A DNA stretch of 64,000 nt, from NCBI RefSeq assembly GCF_020215705.1, contig NZ_JAIWNB010000002.1:620001-684000 (forward strand), in the 5' to 3' direction. Numbering within the stretch: the first letter of the stretch is position 1; each line of letters opens with the position of its first letter. Origin of the DNA: Nonomuraea aurantiaca. GTDB taxonomy: Bacteria; Actinomycetota; Actinomycetes; Streptosporangiales; Streptosporangiaceae. This document shows positions 50,276-59,709 of the stretch, in pieces. The notes below the pieces were generated by a model, which saw only the letters and a list, made by a program, of their open reading frames with translations, searched no databases and had not been told where the DNA came from. The position numbers and the translations under genes are program-made.

Positions 50276-52144
50276 CTAGTTGAACAGGACCCGTAGCGAG
50301 AAGGTGGCCTCGGTGGCGGTCTGCTTGCCGCTCATACCGACCGCCTTCAGGACCTGGGCGTTGGCCTTGTCGTCGCCCTCCATGCTCGACAGGTAATACT
50401 TTTCGACCTTGTCGAGGTCCACGAACAGGGCGAAGGTGGCCTCGTCGCCGTCCGGGACCGCGGTCTTGAAGGTCTCGCTCTCGCCCAGCGTGCCGTCCCC
50501 GGCCAGTGCCTTGGCGTACTCGTCGGTGGTCGCCACGGTGAACGTGCCGTCACCCGCGACCTTGGCGAGCTGGGGAGCGGGCTGGCCGCTGGACGTCATG
50601 GCCTTCTGGATCTTGTCGTACACGGCCTGCGCCTTGGCCGGGTCCGTCGTGATGCGGACGCCGCCCTTGATCTTGTCGCTGTCCAGGCCCTCGGAGTCGA
50701 CCGCGAGGGTCAGGTTCTTGCCGAGGATCGTGGCCAGGTCGTCGGGCAGCTGCAGGCCGTAGGTCTGCTTGGCCTGGTCGATGAACTGCTTGAACTGGGC
50801 CCCCGCGGGCGACGCCGCGACGGACTGCTCGATCTCGGCCCACTTCTTGGTGATGATCTGGTCGAGGCCCGAGTAGGACAGCGCGCCCGCGGTGGTGGCG
50901 GGGAGCGCCGACAGCTTGGTGGGCTCCAGATCGCCGTCGACCATGCCCTCGGCGCCCCGAACCACGCCGGCCAGCTCGGCGTAGGAGCTGTCGAAGCGGA
51001 GCGCTCCGGCGAACCTGGCGTTCTTGACCTGCTCGAGCGCCTTGGCCTGCTCGCTCGACTTGTCGGTCAGGGCCAGCTCGCCGACCTTGCCGAGGTGCGC
51101 CCAGTACGACAGCACGCCCTGCTCGCCGAGCGCGTTGAAGTCGTCGTTGAAGTCGGCGTTGTCGGCGAGGCTGGTGGTCTCGGCGGCGTACTTGTCGGCC
51201 AGCGACTGGCTGGAGGTCACCAGCGCGTAGTCGTCGCGGAAGGCCACGCCGAACTTCTCCTTGCCCATCAGCTTGGTGATGCCCGCCTTGGCCTGCGCCT
51301 CGTCCTTGACCTGGACGGCCACGGCGTAGTCGGGCTCCTTGCCGCCCGACGGGACGATGGCCAGGCCGATCCGGCTGCCCAGCCAGGGGTCGACGTCCTT
51401 GGCGAAGTCGACCTTGGACAAACCGCCGTCCTGCGCCAGGTCGAAGAGCGCCTGGCGCGGGTCGTCACCCTTGAAGGTGTCCTTGGTGACGGTGAACTTC
51501 CTGGCGATCTGGAACAGCGCCACCTTCTGGTTGGCCGCCGGGTCCAGGTCGAGCCGTACATAGGCGATCGAGCTGGCGGGCAGCACCTCGTGCGGCTGCG
51601 TGCCGCCGCCGCCGATCGCGCCGACCGCCCAGACCGCGCCGCCGCCCAGCAGAACCACGGCCAGCGCCGAGGCGATGGCGATGATCCAGCCCTTGCGGCT
51701 CTTCTTGGCGGGCTCGGCGGGGCCGAAGCCCTCGGGGCCCTGCTGCTGCCAACCGGCCTGGGCGTACTGGTCCTGCTGTCCGTAGGACGCCTGCTGCCCG
51801 TACGCCTGCTGCCCGTGCTGCGGGGCGTACTGGGGGGCCTGCTGTCCGTACGAAGGCGGCTGCTGCCCATATTGGGGCTGTTGCTGACCATATGGCTGCT
51901 GGCCGTATGAGGGCTGTTGCCCGTACTGGGGGGCCTGCTGGCCATAGGACGCCTGCTGCCCGTACGCCTGCTGTCCGTGCTGCGGGTCGTACTGGGGCTG
52001 CTGGTAGGACTGCTGCGGAGGATACGGCTGGCCCTGTGATGACAATGGCGTTGTCGGTGGGTTCTCGGGCTGCTGCTCCTGGTTCCAGCGGTACGCCGTC
52101 GTCCGATTCGGATCCTGGCCACTCGGGGGATTATTAGCAGACAT
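50276..52144 (-). CDS. DUF3352 membrane protein with Tyr/Gly/Gln-rich prion-like N-terminus
   Basis: 622 residues from ATG 52144 (GTG 52147 is adjacent). The first ~140 residues are disordered and dominated by Tyr, Gly, Gln and Pro with S-Y-G-Q-Q and P-Q-Y-G-Q-Q units, about a dozen Y-G-Q-Q copies. Then a K-K-S-R-K stop and one transmembrane helix (I-A-I-A-S-A-L-A-V-V-L-L-G-G-G). The outer ~440 residues are DUF3352: L-P-A-S-S-I-A-Y-V-R-L-D-L-D-P near the start, repeated alpha/beta units with L-T-L-A-V-D and A-T-F-A-L-F-V-D-L. DUF3352 proteins are extracellular and uncharacterised. It follows the PRC-barrel gene on the same strand by 75 bp. Confidence 0.85.
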   Translation of the reverse strand: MSANNPPSGQDPNRTTAYRWNQEQQPENPPTTPLSSQGQPYPPQQSYQQPQYDPQHGQQAYGQQASYGQQAPQYGQQPSYGQQPYGQQQPQYGQQPPSYGQQAPQYAPQHGQQAYGQQASYGQQDQYAQAGWQQQGPEGFGPAEPAKKSRKGWIIAIASALAVVLLGGGAVWAVGAIGGGGTQPHEVLPASSIAYVRLDLDPAANQKVALFQIARKFTVTKDTFKGDDPRQALFDLAQDGGLSKVDFAKDVDPWLGSRIGLAIVPSGGKEPDYAVAVQVKDEAQAKAGITKLMGKEKFGVAFRDDYALVTSSQSLADKYAAETTSLADNADFNDDFNALGEQGVLSYWAHLGKVGELALTDKSSEQAKALEQVKNARFAGALRFDSSYAELAGVVRGAEGMVDGDLEPTKLSALPATTAGALSYSGLDQIITKKWAEIEQSVAASPAGAQFKQFIDQAKQTYGLQLPDDLATILGKNLTLAVDSEGLDSDKIKGGVRITTDPAKAQAVYDKIQKAMTSSGQPAPQLAKVAGDGTFTVATTDEYAKALAGDGTLGESETFKTAVPDGDEATFALFVDLDKVEKYYLSSMEGDDKANAQVLKAVGMSGKQTATEATFSLRVLFN

Positions 52145-52218
52145 CACTCAACTCACAATGTGGACTCATGACCACAAGGACGGTAGCTGATGTTGCTAGA
52201 CGGACGCTTGCAATGTAC

Positions 52219-52542
52219 TTAGACCCGTGAGAGTTCCTTTCTGGAAGTGCTGATGTGCACCTCTCCGCCGCTGTGATCGGTGACACTCGACCACGGGACG
52301 AAAGTGGATCCCACATAGAGCACCCGCGCCAGCGCCCGGGAGAACCAGCCCCAGCGGCCGTGCAGGTCGCGGGTCAGGCAGAGCAGCGGCCGGCGGTGGG
52401 CCGAGACCACCAGGCCGTAGACGCTGGCGCTCTGCTGCAGCTCGCCCCTGTGCTTGATCACGCGGATGTCGACGACGTGGCCGACCCACACCCCGTTGGG
52501 GTCCCAGACCGACTGTCCGATGAGCTCGGTAACGCTTCCCAT
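52219..52542 (-). CDS. PRC-barrel domain protein
   Basis: 107 residues. The PRC-barrel beta fold seen in photosynthetic reaction centre H subunit and RimM: I-G-Q-S-V-W-D-P-N-G-V-W-V-G-H-V-V-D-I-R, then Y-G-L-V-V-S and P-W-S-S-V. Small stand-alone members are usually involved in RNA or respiratory-complex assembly, but no role is known here. ATG 52542 has no ribosome site; a GACAGT hexamer lies six bases before it, a weak leaderless signal. Divergent from the thioesterase gene across 125 bp. Confidence 0.82.
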   Translation of the reverse strand: MGSVTELIGQSVWDPNGVWVGHVVDIRVIKHRGELQQSASVYGLVVSAHRRPLLCLTRDLHGRWGWFSRALARVLYVGSTFVPWSSVTDHSGGEVHISTSRKELSRV

Positions 52543-52667
52543 GATCGAACTGTCTCAGCGAGAGGGCGTTTTCGCAGGTAGGCACGCTGATGGTCCGATG
52601 CTCTGGGTCTGCAATACACTGTGTGGCTACTAGAATATAGTTCCGGATTGATTCGAGGGCGGGACCG

Positions 52668-53459
52668 ATGACCAAGTTCGACGAGGCCACGCAGGCGATC
52701 CGGGTCGATGAGACCACCTACGACGTCTGCCTCGACCCCGGCTATGTGATCGGTGGCCCGCTCAACGGCGGCTACCTGCTGGCGGTGATCCTTCGCGCGG
52801 TCGTGGACGCGTCGCCGTTCGAGCACCCGGTGAGCACGTCCGCCCAGTTCCTCAAGGCGCCCGTGCCCGGCCCCGCCCGGGTGCGGATCGAGCAGCTCAA
52901 GGCGGGCAGGACGGCCGCCTTCACCCGGGCGACGCTCATCCAGGACGGGGTGGCGCAGATCGAGAGCCTGATCACCACGGCCACGCTGCACGACGTCGAG
53001 CCCACGTACGCCGATAAATCCATCCATGTCATGCCACGGCCGGAAGAATGCGCCAAGCTGCCCGAGCCCAAGCCCGAGTCCAACATGACGCTCAACGCCC
53101 GGATGGAGCTGCTCTTCGACCCGCCCACGATCGGCTGGCTGACCGGCGAGCCCAGCGGCCGGCCCGAGTCCAGGGCGTACTTCAGGATGGCAGAGCCCCA
53201 GGATCCCGACCCCTACGTGCTCGCGCTGGCCGTGGACGCGCTGCCGCCCGTGGTGTTCTCGGCCGGGGCGCGGGGCTGGGCGCCGACCGTGGACCTCACC
53301 TGGCACCTGCGGGCGCTGCCCGCCCCCGGTTGGCTCACGCTGATCGGCAGCGGCCGGCTCATCTCGGACGGCTGGTTCGACGAGGAGGTCGAGGCGTGGG
53401 ACTCCGAGGGCAGGCTGGTCGCCCAGTGCCGCCAGCTCGCGCGGGTGGGCCGCGGCTGA
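52668..53459 (+). CDS. Acyl-CoA thioesterase family protein (double hotdog)
   Basis: 263 residues, two hotdog folds as in TesB-like thioesterases. The first fold has V-I-G-G-P-L-N-G-G-Y-L-L-A-V-I-L-R-A and F-L-K-A-P-V-P-G-P-A-R-V-R-I-E; the second has V-D-L-T-W-H-L-R-A-L-P and G-S-G-R-L-I-S-D-G-W-F-D-E-E-V-E-A-W-D. The H-x-x-F-L-K-A replaces the classic catalytic Asp region, so activity is inferred. A TAGAAT hexamer (52631-52636) is a strong -10 candidate 31 bp upstream. It likely hydrolyses fatty acyl-CoA. Confidence 0.85.
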   Translation: MTKFDEATQAIRVDETTYDVCLDPGYVIGGPLNGGYLLAVILRAVVDASPFEHPVSTSAQFLKAPVPGPARVRIEQLKAGRTAAFTRATLIQDGVAQIESLITTATLHDVEPTYADKSIHVMPRPEECAKLPEPKPESNMTLNARMELLFDPPTIGWLTGEPSGRPESRAYFRMAEPQDPDPYVLALAVDALPPVVFSAGARGWAPTVDLTWHLRALPAPGWLTLIGSGRLISDGWFDEEVEAWDSEGRLVAQCRQLARVGRG

Positions 53460-53540
53460 CGCGCGGACTGTGGGCAGCTGGTGGGCCGTGGGTGACGCGC
53501 GGACTGTTGGCCGTGGGGTGAGACGCGGACTGTGAGCATT
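53457..53540. repeat. Imperfect tandem repeat between thioesterase and murI
   Basis: Three degenerate units beginning TGACGCGCGGACTGT (53457, 53492) and TGAGACGCGGACTGT (53520), about 28-35 bp apart, each continuing with a G-rich segment. No coding potential. Confidence 0.65.
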
Positions 53541-53581
53541 CTTACGCAGTGAGAATGTCGCAGGTCGCCTACCCTCTAAAG

Positions 53582-54406
53582 GTGCCGGACGCGAGCATCG
53601 GGATCTTCGACAGCGGGGTGGGCGGGCTGACGGTCGCCAGGGCGATCATCGACCAGCTGCCCCATGAATCCATCACCTATGTGGCCGACACGGCCCGCCA
53701 GCCCTACGGGCCGAAACGCCTGGCCGAGGTCCGCGCCTACGCGCTGGAGGTGATGGACCACCTCGTCGAGAACGACGTCAAGATGCTCGTGATCGCGTGC
53801 AACAGCGCCAGTGCCGCCGTGCTGCGCGACGCGCGCGAGCGTTATGACGTGCCGGTCGTCGAGGTGATCCAGCCCGCCACCCGGCGCGCGGTGCGCGCCA
53901 CCCGCACCGGCAGGGTCGGTGTGATCGCCACCAGGGCGACCATCGAGTCCATGGCCTATCACGACGCCTTCACCGCGGCTCCCGACGTACAGCTCACCGG
54001 CGTGGCCGCCCCACGCCTGGTGGAGTACGTCGAACGCGGAGAGACGGCGAGCGAGGAGCTCATCGAGGTCGTGCGCGACTACCTGGCCCCCATCAGGGCG
54101 GCCGGGTGCGACACGCTGATCCTCGGCTGCACCCATTACCCGCTGCTCACCGGCGCGATCTCCTATGTCGCCGGTGACGGGGTGACGCTCGTCTCCAGTG
54201 CCGACGAGACGGCCAAGGACGTCTACCGCATCCTGCACGACCGTGACATGGCGGCAGGGAGCGAGGCCACCCCCCGGCACCGCTTCCGCGCCACAGGCGA
54301 CTCCTTGCTCTTCGCCCGGCTCGGGCGACGCTTCCTCGGCCCGGAGATCGATGCGGTCGAAGTCACACCAGTGGGGGGTACTACCTCTAACGGGAGGCCC
54401 ACATGA
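53582..54406 (+). CDS. murI: Glutamate racemase MurI
   Basis: 274 residues. Makes D-glutamate for peptidoglycan. Catalytic Cys pair C73 (I-A-C-N-S-A-S-A) and C183 (G-C-T-H-Y-P), D10/S11 in [10 protein letters not shown]. Start: the frame is open to GTG 53549, but GTG 53582 has TACCCT six bases upstream and yields the family's usual length and N-terminus (P-D-A-S-I-G-I-F-D). Its stop overlaps the next start (ATGA), so the MBL gene is translationally coupled, as with Rv1338/Rv1339. Confidence 0.94.
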   Translation: MPDASIGIFDSGVGGLTVARAIIDQLPHESITYVADTARQPYGPKRLAEVRAYALEVMDHLVENDVKMLVIACNSASAAVLRDARERYDVPVVEVIQPATRRAVRATRTGRVGVIATRATIESMAYHDAFTAAPDVQLTGVAAPRLVEYVERGETASEELIEVVRDYLAPIRAAGCDTLILGCTHYPLLTGAISYVAGDGVTLVSSADETAKDVYRILHDRDMAAGSEATPRHRFRATGDSLLFARLGRRFLGPEIDAVEVTPVGGTTSNGRPT

Positions 54407-55155
54407 AGGTGACCATCATCGGCTGTTCGGGGAGCTTTCCCGGCCCCGACAGCCCCTCGTCCTGCTATCTCGTCGAGGCCGAGGGGTTCAGGCTGCTCCT
54501 CGACTTCGGCAACGGGTCCCTGGGCGTGCTTCAACGCCATATCGGGCTCTACGACGTGGACGCCATCTGCCTGAGCCACCTGCACGCCGACCACTGCCTC
54601 GACATGTGCGCCTATCACGTGGCCCGGACCTACGGACCGGCCGCGCCGTACGCCAAGGTGCCCGTCCACGCGCCCGCCGACGCGCCGCGCCGCCTGGCCG
54701 CCGCCTACGGCATGCCGGAGGAGCCGGGACTGGAGACGGCCTTCGACTTCGTACCGCTCGCACCGGGCCCGTTCGAGGTCGGGCCGTTCACGGTGGTCGC
54801 CGGTCAGGTCAACCACCCGGTCGAGGCGTACGGCTTCCGCGTCACGCACGGCGGCCGGAGCCTGGCCTACTCGGGCGACACCGGCGAGTCCGCCGAAGTG
54901 GTGCGGCTGTCCGCGGGCGCCGACCTGATGCTGTGCGAGTCGTCGTTCCTCGACCAGCCGGAGCTGCCCACCGACCTGCACCTGTCGGGCCGCCAGGCCG
55001 CCGAGCACGCCGCCAAGGCCGGGGTGGGCCGGCTGGTGCTCACCCACCTCGTCCCCTGGAACGACCAGCAGCGGATCCTGGACGACGCCTGCCGGGGTGG
55101 CTACGGCGGCCCGATCGACCTGGCCCGCAGCGGGGCCGTCTACGACCTGGCCTGA
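54403..55155 (+). CDS. MBL-fold metallohydrolase, Rv1339-like phosphodiesterase
   Basis: 250 residues. Metal motif H-L-H-A-D-H-C near residue 60, second-site H in N-H-P-V-E, D in Y-S-G-D-T-G and final H in L-T-H-L-V-P-W-N. The fold and position directly after murI correspond to M. tuberculosis Rv1339, an atypical cyclic-nucleotide phosphodiesterase; cAMP hydrolysis is inferred. RNase Z-like activity is an alternative. Starts inside the murI stop (ATGA). Confidence 0.88.
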   Translation: MKVTIIGCSGSFPGPDSPSSCYLVEAEGFRLLLDFGNGSLGVLQRHIGLYDVDAICLSHLHADHCLDMCAYHVARTYGPAAPYAKVPVHAPADAPRRLAAAYGMPEEPGLETAFDFVPLAPGPFEVGPFTVVAGQVNHPVEAYGFRVTHGGRSLAYSGDTGESAEVVRLSAGADLMLCESSFLDQPELPTDLHLSGRQAAEHAAKAGVGRLVLTHLVPWNDQQRILDDACRGGYGGPIDLARSGAVYDLA

Positions 55156-55166
55156 GCACTGCCTCG

Positions 55167-56420
55167 CTACGACTTGGCCCGAACCTGTGAGAAGTCCCGC
55201 AGACGCGGCAGCGGCGAGAACATCAGCGGCAGGAACGACAGCAGCCGCGCTCCCATGAACACCCAGAGGGCCTCTCGCACCCCGATGTGCTGAGCCACGA
55301 TGCCGCCGAGTAACGCGCCCAGCGGCATCGTGCCCCAGACGATGAACCGGACCGTCGCGTTGACCCGCCCCAGCATGCGCTCCGGCGTGACGGTCTGCCG
55401 GTAGGTGAGCTGGCCGACGTTGTAGATGATCGCGCCCCACGAGAGCGCGATCGAGGCGATGACGAACAAGGAGACCCGCCAGTCGGCCTGCGTCATGGGC
55501 AGCAGCAGGCCGAAGGGCGAGGTGACGGCTATGGCCAGCCAGGTCATCCTGGCGGTGCCGTACCTGCCGAATAAGCGGCTCCCGGTGAGACCGCCGAGCA
55601 GCCCGCCGACCGCGCCCGACATGAGCAGCACGCCGATCAGGCCGGGCGGCAGCCGGACCACGTCGGCCAGGAACAGCACGGACAGGCTGACCACGGCGCT
55701 CAGACTCAGGTTCGTCGCCGCGGTCGTGGCGACGATCATCCGCAACAGCCGGTCGCGCCAGACGAACCTGAGCCCCTCGGCGATGCCCTGGCGCATCGGC
55801 GGGCGTTCCTCGGCGACCGGCGCCTGGTCGGGCGTCTTGATGGCGCTCAGGAAGACCAGTGAGCCCAGTGCGGCCAGCGCCGTGGCCAGCATCGTGCGCG
55901 AGGCGCCGATCAGCTGCACGAGCGCGCCGCCCAGGCTGGGACCGGCGAGCGAGCCGCCCGACCGGACGAACTCGAGCTTGGAGTTGCCGTCGCTCAGACG
56001 GTCTCTGCTCACCAGCTCCGGCAGGTAGGTCTGGTCGGCGACGTCGTTGAAGACCTGGGCGGTGCCGGCCAGCAGCGCCACCACGTACAGCATGCCGACC
56101 GACAGCAGACCGAGCGCGTCGCTGACCGGGATGCTCGCCAGCAGCAGGCACCTGACCAGGTCGGAGGTCACCATCACGCGGCGCCTGCGCAATCGGTCGA
56201 CCCAGACCCCCGCGGGCAGGCCGATCGCGAGGAACGCCGCCGTCTGCAGCGCCGAGAGCACGCCGACCTCCAGCGGTCCGGCGTGCAGAGCCAGCACGGC
56301 GACCAAAGGGAGCGCCACACGGGAAATGTTGGCGCCGAGTTCGTTGGCCACGTGCGAACTGAGGAACCGGAGAAAGTCAGGGTTTCGCAACACCCCCGTT
56401 GTCATTGCGTAAGGATCCAT
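55167..56420 (-). CDS. MFS transporter (enterobactin-exporter-like, MFS_3)
   Basis: 417 residues, 12 helices. [14 protein letters not shown] at the N-terminus, [13 protein letters not shown] (motif A), [12 protein letters not shown] and S-R-L-F-G-R-Y-G place it in the group of EntS-like and macrolide exporters. ATG 56420 is used although a ribosome site is weak; ATG 56405 (M-T-T-G) is an alternative. A perfect palindrome covers the start. It is inserted between the MBL and rph genes on the opposite strand, breaking the otherwise conserved order. Confidence 0.87.
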   Translation of the reverse strand: MDPYAMTTGVLRNPDFLRFLSSHVANELGANISRVALPLVAVLALHAGPLEVGVLSALQTAAFLAIGLPAGVWVDRLRRRRVMVTSDLVRCLLLASIPVSDALGLLSVGMLYVVALLAGTAQVFNDVADQTYLPELVSRDRLSDGNSKLEFVRSGGSLAGPSLGGALVQLIGASRTMLATALAALGSLVFLSAIKTPDQAPVAEERPPMRQGIAEGLRFVWRDRLLRMIVATTAATNLSLSAVVSLSVLFLADVVRLPPGLIGVLLMSGAVGGLLGGLTGSRLFGRYGTARMTWLAIAVTSPFGLLLPMTQADWRVSLFVIASIALSWGAIIYNVGQLTYRQTVTPERMLGRVNATVRFIVWGTMPLGALLGGIVAQHIGVREALWVFMGARLLSFLPLMFSPLPRLRDFSQVRAKS

Positions 56421-56433
56421 GTGTCGGACACAT
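56419..56433. promoter_or_regulatory. 15-bp palindrome at the MFS start, between divergent MFS and rph
   Basis: ATGTGTC-G-GACACAT, perfect 7-bp arms. It spans the first bases of the MFS gene and lies about 40 bp before the rph ATG, so one DNA-binding protein here could block both directions. Confidence 0.55.
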
Positions 56434-56473
56434 TCGGTCAAGAGCGTTGCGGCGCGGAGATAGGGTGATCTGC

Positions 56474-57193
56474 ATGTCGCGACAGGATGGCCGAAACCCC
56501 GACCAGCTCCGCCCCATCACCATTACCAGGCAATGGATTACCCATGCCGAAGGCTCGGTGCTGGTGGAGTTCGGCGGCACCCGGGTCCTGTGCGCCGCAT
56601 CGGTCCAGGACAGCGTGCCGCGCTGGCGGCGGGGGAGCGGTCAGGGCTGGGTCACGGCCGAGTACGCGATGCTGCCGCGCGCCACCAACACCCGCAACGA
56701 CCGCGAGTCGGTCCGCGGGAAGATCGGCGGGCGCACGCACGAGATCTCCCGGCTGATCGGCCGCTCCCTGCGGGCCTGCGTCGACTACAAGGCTCTGGGC
56801 GAAAACTCCGTCCTGCTCGACTGCGACGTCCTGCAGGCCGACGGCGGCACCAGGACCGCCGCGATCACCGGCGCCTACGTGGCGCTGGCCGACGCCGTCG
56901 CGTGGATGCGCGAGCGCCGGATGTGCCCCGGCGAGCCGCTGGTCGACTCCGTGGCCGCCGTCTCGGTCGGCGTGGTCGGCTCGGTCCCGATGCTCGACCT
57001 CTGCTACACCGAGGACGTTGCCGCCGAGACCGACATGAACGTGGTGATGACCGGCGCCGGCAGCTTCGTCGAGGTGCAGGGCACCGCCGAGGGCGCGCCG
57101 TTCGACCGCGCCGCGCTCAACCAGCTCCTCGACCTGGCCGTCACCGGCTGCGAGGAGCTCACCCTGATCCAGCAGGAGGCGCTGGGAGCATGA
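56474..57193 (+). CDS. rph: Ribonuclease PH
   Basis: 239 residues. Phosphorolytic 3' trimming of tRNA precursors. [13 protein letters not shown]-terminus, phosphate-site R in [23 protein letters not shown], and [15 protein letters not shown] 56474 has TAGGGT at seven bases, suggesting a leaderless mRNA. Overlaps rdgB by four bases (ATGA). Confidence 0.95.
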   Translation: MSRQDGRNPDQLRPITITRQWITHAEGSVLVEFGGTRVLCAASVQDSVPRWRRGSGQGWVTAEYAMLPRATNTRNDRESVRGKIGGRTHEISRLIGRSLRACVDYKALGENSVLLDCDVLQADGGTRTAAITGAYVALADAVAWMRERRMCPGEPLVDSVAAVSVGVVGSVPMLDLCYTEDVAAETDMNVVMTGAGSFVEVQGTAEGAPFDRAALNQLLDLAVTGCEELTLIQQEALGA

Positions 57194-57780
57194 GGATCGT
57201 CCTGGCCACCCGCAACGCGGGCAAGATCGCTGAGCTGCGCCGGATCCTGTCGGGGTTCGACATCGTGGGGCTCGAGGAGTTCCCCTCGATCGGCGAGGTG
57301 GCCGAGACCGGCGTCACGTTCGAGGACAACGCCCTGCTCAAGGCGCACGCTGTGGCGCAGGGCTCGGGGCTGCCCGCGGTGGCCGACGACTCGGGCCTCT
57401 GCGTCGACGTGCTCAACGGCATGCCCGGGGTGTTCTCGGCCCGCTGGTCGGGGCGCCACGGCGACGACAAGGCCAACCTCGACCTGCTGCTGGCGCAGAT
57501 CTCCGACGTCCCCGCCGACAAGCTGAGCGCCCACTTCGCGTGCGCGGCCGCGCTGGCACTGCCGTCGGGGGAGTGGCGCGTGGTCGAGGGCACGCTGGCG
57601 GGCCACCTGGTCACGACTCCCCGCGGCACCAACGGGTTCGGCTACGACCCGATCCTGGTGCCCGAGGGCGAGACCCGCACCGCGGCCGAGCTCTCCGCCG
57701 ACGAGAAGGACGCCATCAGCCACCGGGGCCGCGCCTTCCGCGCCCTCGCCCCGATCGTCCGCGACCTCATCGCGAGCTGA
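57190..57780 (+). CDS. rdgB: Non-canonical purine NTP pyrophosphatase (RdgB/HAM1)
   Basis: 196 residues. Hydrolyses ITP, dITP and XTP to keep them out of nucleic acids. [11 protein letters not shown] near residue 6, catalytic [14 protein letters not shown], and the base-recognition G-F-G-Y-D-P-I and S-H-R-G-R-A. Starts inside the rph stop (ATGA). Confidence 0.95.
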   Translation: MRIVLATRNAGKIAELRRILSGFDIVGLEEFPSIGEVAETGVTFEDNALLKAHAVAQGSGLPAVADDSGLCVDVLNGMPGVFSARWSGRHGDDKANLDLLLAQISDVPADKLSAHFACAAALALPSGEWRVVEGTLAGHLVTTPRGTNGFGYDPILVPEGETRTAAELSADEKDAISHRGRAFRALAPIVRDLIAS

Positions 57781-57850
57781 CGTGACCGTCGAGAGCTGAC
57801 GTAACCATCGCGTAAGAACAGTCGGCCGCCAGAGGCGTAGCGTCAGAACT

Positions 57851-59581
57851 GTGCAGAACAACGATGTGATGCCGGCCTGGGCCGGGGCACTGGCGGGAGT
57901 GGTGGCCGGCGCCGTGGCGCTCGGCGTCGCGCAGCTCGTCGCCGGGGTGCTGAAGCCCGCCGCCTTTCCCGTGGTGGCCGTGGGCAACGTGGTCGTGGAC
58001 AACACGCCCGCGTGGCTCAAAGAGTTCGCCATCAGCAACTTCGGCTCGAACGACAAGACCGTGCTCATCGCGGGTGTGCTGGTGGTCCTCACGCTGGTGG
58101 CCGCGGTCATCGGGGTGCTGGCGCGGCGGCGGGTCGCGTACGGGCTGGTGGGGCTCGGGGTGTTCGGCGTCGTGGGCATCGCGGCGGTGGTGACCAGGCC
58201 GGGCGCGGGAGCGCTCGACGTGGTGCCGACCGTGGTGGGGGTCGGCGTCGGGGCGTGGGCGCTCACGTGGCTGCTGGCGCGGAGCGTGCGGAGGTCGTAC
58301 GGGGACACGCCGACGACCTCGGGCTCGTCGGCTACGGGCGCGAGGGCGGCGGCTTGGTCGGCTTCGGGCACGGGGGCGGCTTCGCGGGCTTCGGGGGCTT
58401 CGGTTGCCGAGCCTGGTGGCGGCGGATCCTCCATTGAGTCTCCGGGCTCTCCGGGGATTCCCGGTGATGAGGCTGAGCGGCCTGCCGTGATGCGGACCGG
58501 GGCGGAGCCGTACGTGTTCGACCGGCGGCGGCTGCTCGGCGGCGTCGCGGGCGGTGTGGTGGTCGCGGGGGCCGCCACGCTGGCTGGGCGGGTGCTCGGG
58601 GGTAGGCAGACGGCGGAGACCGCCCGGGTGGCGGTCGCGCTGCCCAGGCCCAGCGTGGCGGCCAAACCGCTGCCCCAAGGAACGGATTTCGGTATCCGCG
58701 GCCTCTCCCCATTCGTCACGAAAAATCAGGACTTCTATAGGGTCGATACCGCGCTCATCGTGCCGCATGTCGATCCCCGGCAGTGGAGTCTGCGCATCCA
58801 CGGGATGGTGGACCGGCCGGTCGAGATCACGTACGCCGACCTGCTGAAGCGTCCCCTCACCGAGTCGTACGTCACGCTGACCTGCGTGTCCAACGAGGTC
58901 GGCGGCGAGTACATCGGCAACGCCCGCTGGCTCGGCGTCCGGATGGCCGACGTGCTGCGCGAGGCGGGCCTCCAGTCCGGCGCCGACATGCTGCTGTCCA
59001 CCTCCGACGACGGCTTCACCGCCGGAACCCCGGTCGACGTGGTGATGGACGGTCGCGACGCGCTGTTCGCCATCGCGATGAACGGCGAGGCCCTGCCCGT
59101 CGAGCACGGCTTCCCGGTACGCCAGGTGGTGCCCGGCCTCTACGGGTACGTCTCGGCGACCAAGTGGGTGGTGGACCTCAAGGTGACCCGGTTCGACCAG
59201 GACGAGGCGTACTGGACGCCGCGCGGCTGGTCCGCCAAGGGACCCATCAAGACGGAGTCCCGCATCGACCTGCCCAAGCCGGGCGCGTCGGTGACGGCGG
59301 GCCGTACCACGATCGCGGGGGTGGCCTGGGCGCAGCACACCGGGATCGACGCGGTGGAGGTGCGCGTCGACCGGGGCGAGTGGCGGCAGGCGAAGCTGGC
59401 CCAGGTGCCGGGCCCCGACACGTGGCGTCAGTGGTCGCTCGACTGGGACCTGACCTCCGGCAAGCACACGATCGAGGTCCGGGCCACGGACGCGGCGGGC
59501 CGTACCCAGACCGAACAGCAGGCGCCGCCGGCGCCGGACGGCGCGAGCGGCTGGCACGCCATCCAGGTCAACGTCACCTGA
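57851..59581 (+). CDS. Sulfite-oxidase-like molybdopterin oxidoreductase fused to N-terminal membrane helices
   Basis: 576 residues from GTG 57851, with TAGCGT seven bases upstream (leaderless). Residues ~5-150 form four hydrophobic helices. A Ser/Gly/Ala linker follows, then F-D-R-R-R-L-L-G-G-V-A-G-G-V-V-V-A-G, a Tat-like twin-arginine signal inside the protein. The catalytic domain (residues ~290-460) has the molybdenum Cys in L-T-C-V-S-N-E-V-G-G-E, followed by a dimerisation (Mo-co_dimer) domain. The domain is probably outside the membrane and oxidises or reduces a small oxo-compound; the substrate is unknown. Common in actinomycetes, usually without assigned role. Confidence 0.88.
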   Translation: MQNNDVMPAWAGALAGVVAGAVALGVAQLVAGVLKPAAFPVVAVGNVVVDNTPAWLKEFAISNFGSNDKTVLIAGVLVVLTLVAAVIGVLARRRVAYGLVGLGVFGVVGIAAVVTRPGAGALDVVPTVVGVGVGAWALTWLLARSVRRSYGDTPTTSGSSATGARAAAWSASGTGAASRASGASVAEPGGGGSSIESPGSPGIPGDEAERPAVMRTGAEPYVFDRRRLLGGVAGGVVVAGAATLAGRVLGGRQTAETARVAVALPRPSVAAKPLPQGTDFGIRGLSPFVTKNQDFYRVDTALIVPHVDPRQWSLRIHGMVDRPVEITYADLLKRPLTESYVTLTCVSNEVGGEYIGNARWLGVRMADVLREAGLQSGADMLLSTSDDGFTAGTPVDVVMDGRDALFAIAMNGEALPVEHGFPVRQVVPGLYGYVSATKWVVDLKVTRFDQDEAYWTPRGWSAKGPIKTESRIDLPKPGASVTAGRTTIAGVAWAQHTGIDAVEVRVDRGEWRQAKLAQVPGPDTWRQWSLDWDLTSGKHTIEVRATDAAGRTQTEQQAPPAPDGASGWHAIQVNVT

Positions 59582-59659
59582 GCGCGGCCCTTCTCCCTGT
59601 TTGCGCAGGTACGGCGGGTAGCCGGGACCGCCAAAACTTGCTGACTTCCCCTCCTCGGG

Positions 59660-59694
59660 ATGGCTCGTCGCCCTACGATCGGTCGTCGAGCCAT
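59660..59694 (+). promoter_or_regulatory. Inverted repeat before the Tox-PL gene
   Basis: ATGGCTCG (59660-59667) and CGAGCCAT (59687-59694), perfect 8-bp arms, ending just before the AGGAGG ribosome site (59698-59703). A TACGAT hexamer lies in the loop. It may be an operator or an mRNA hairpin limiting translation of the toxin-like gene. Confidence 0.45.
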
Positions 59695-59709
59695 GACAGG
59701 AGGCAGGAC

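Noticed and set aside
58783..59709. Upstream extension of the Tox-PL gene through the sulfite-oxidase-like gene
   Set aside because: Frame is open only by composition; AGGAGG before GTG 59710 and the molybdenum-enzyme motifs in the other frame show it is not translated.
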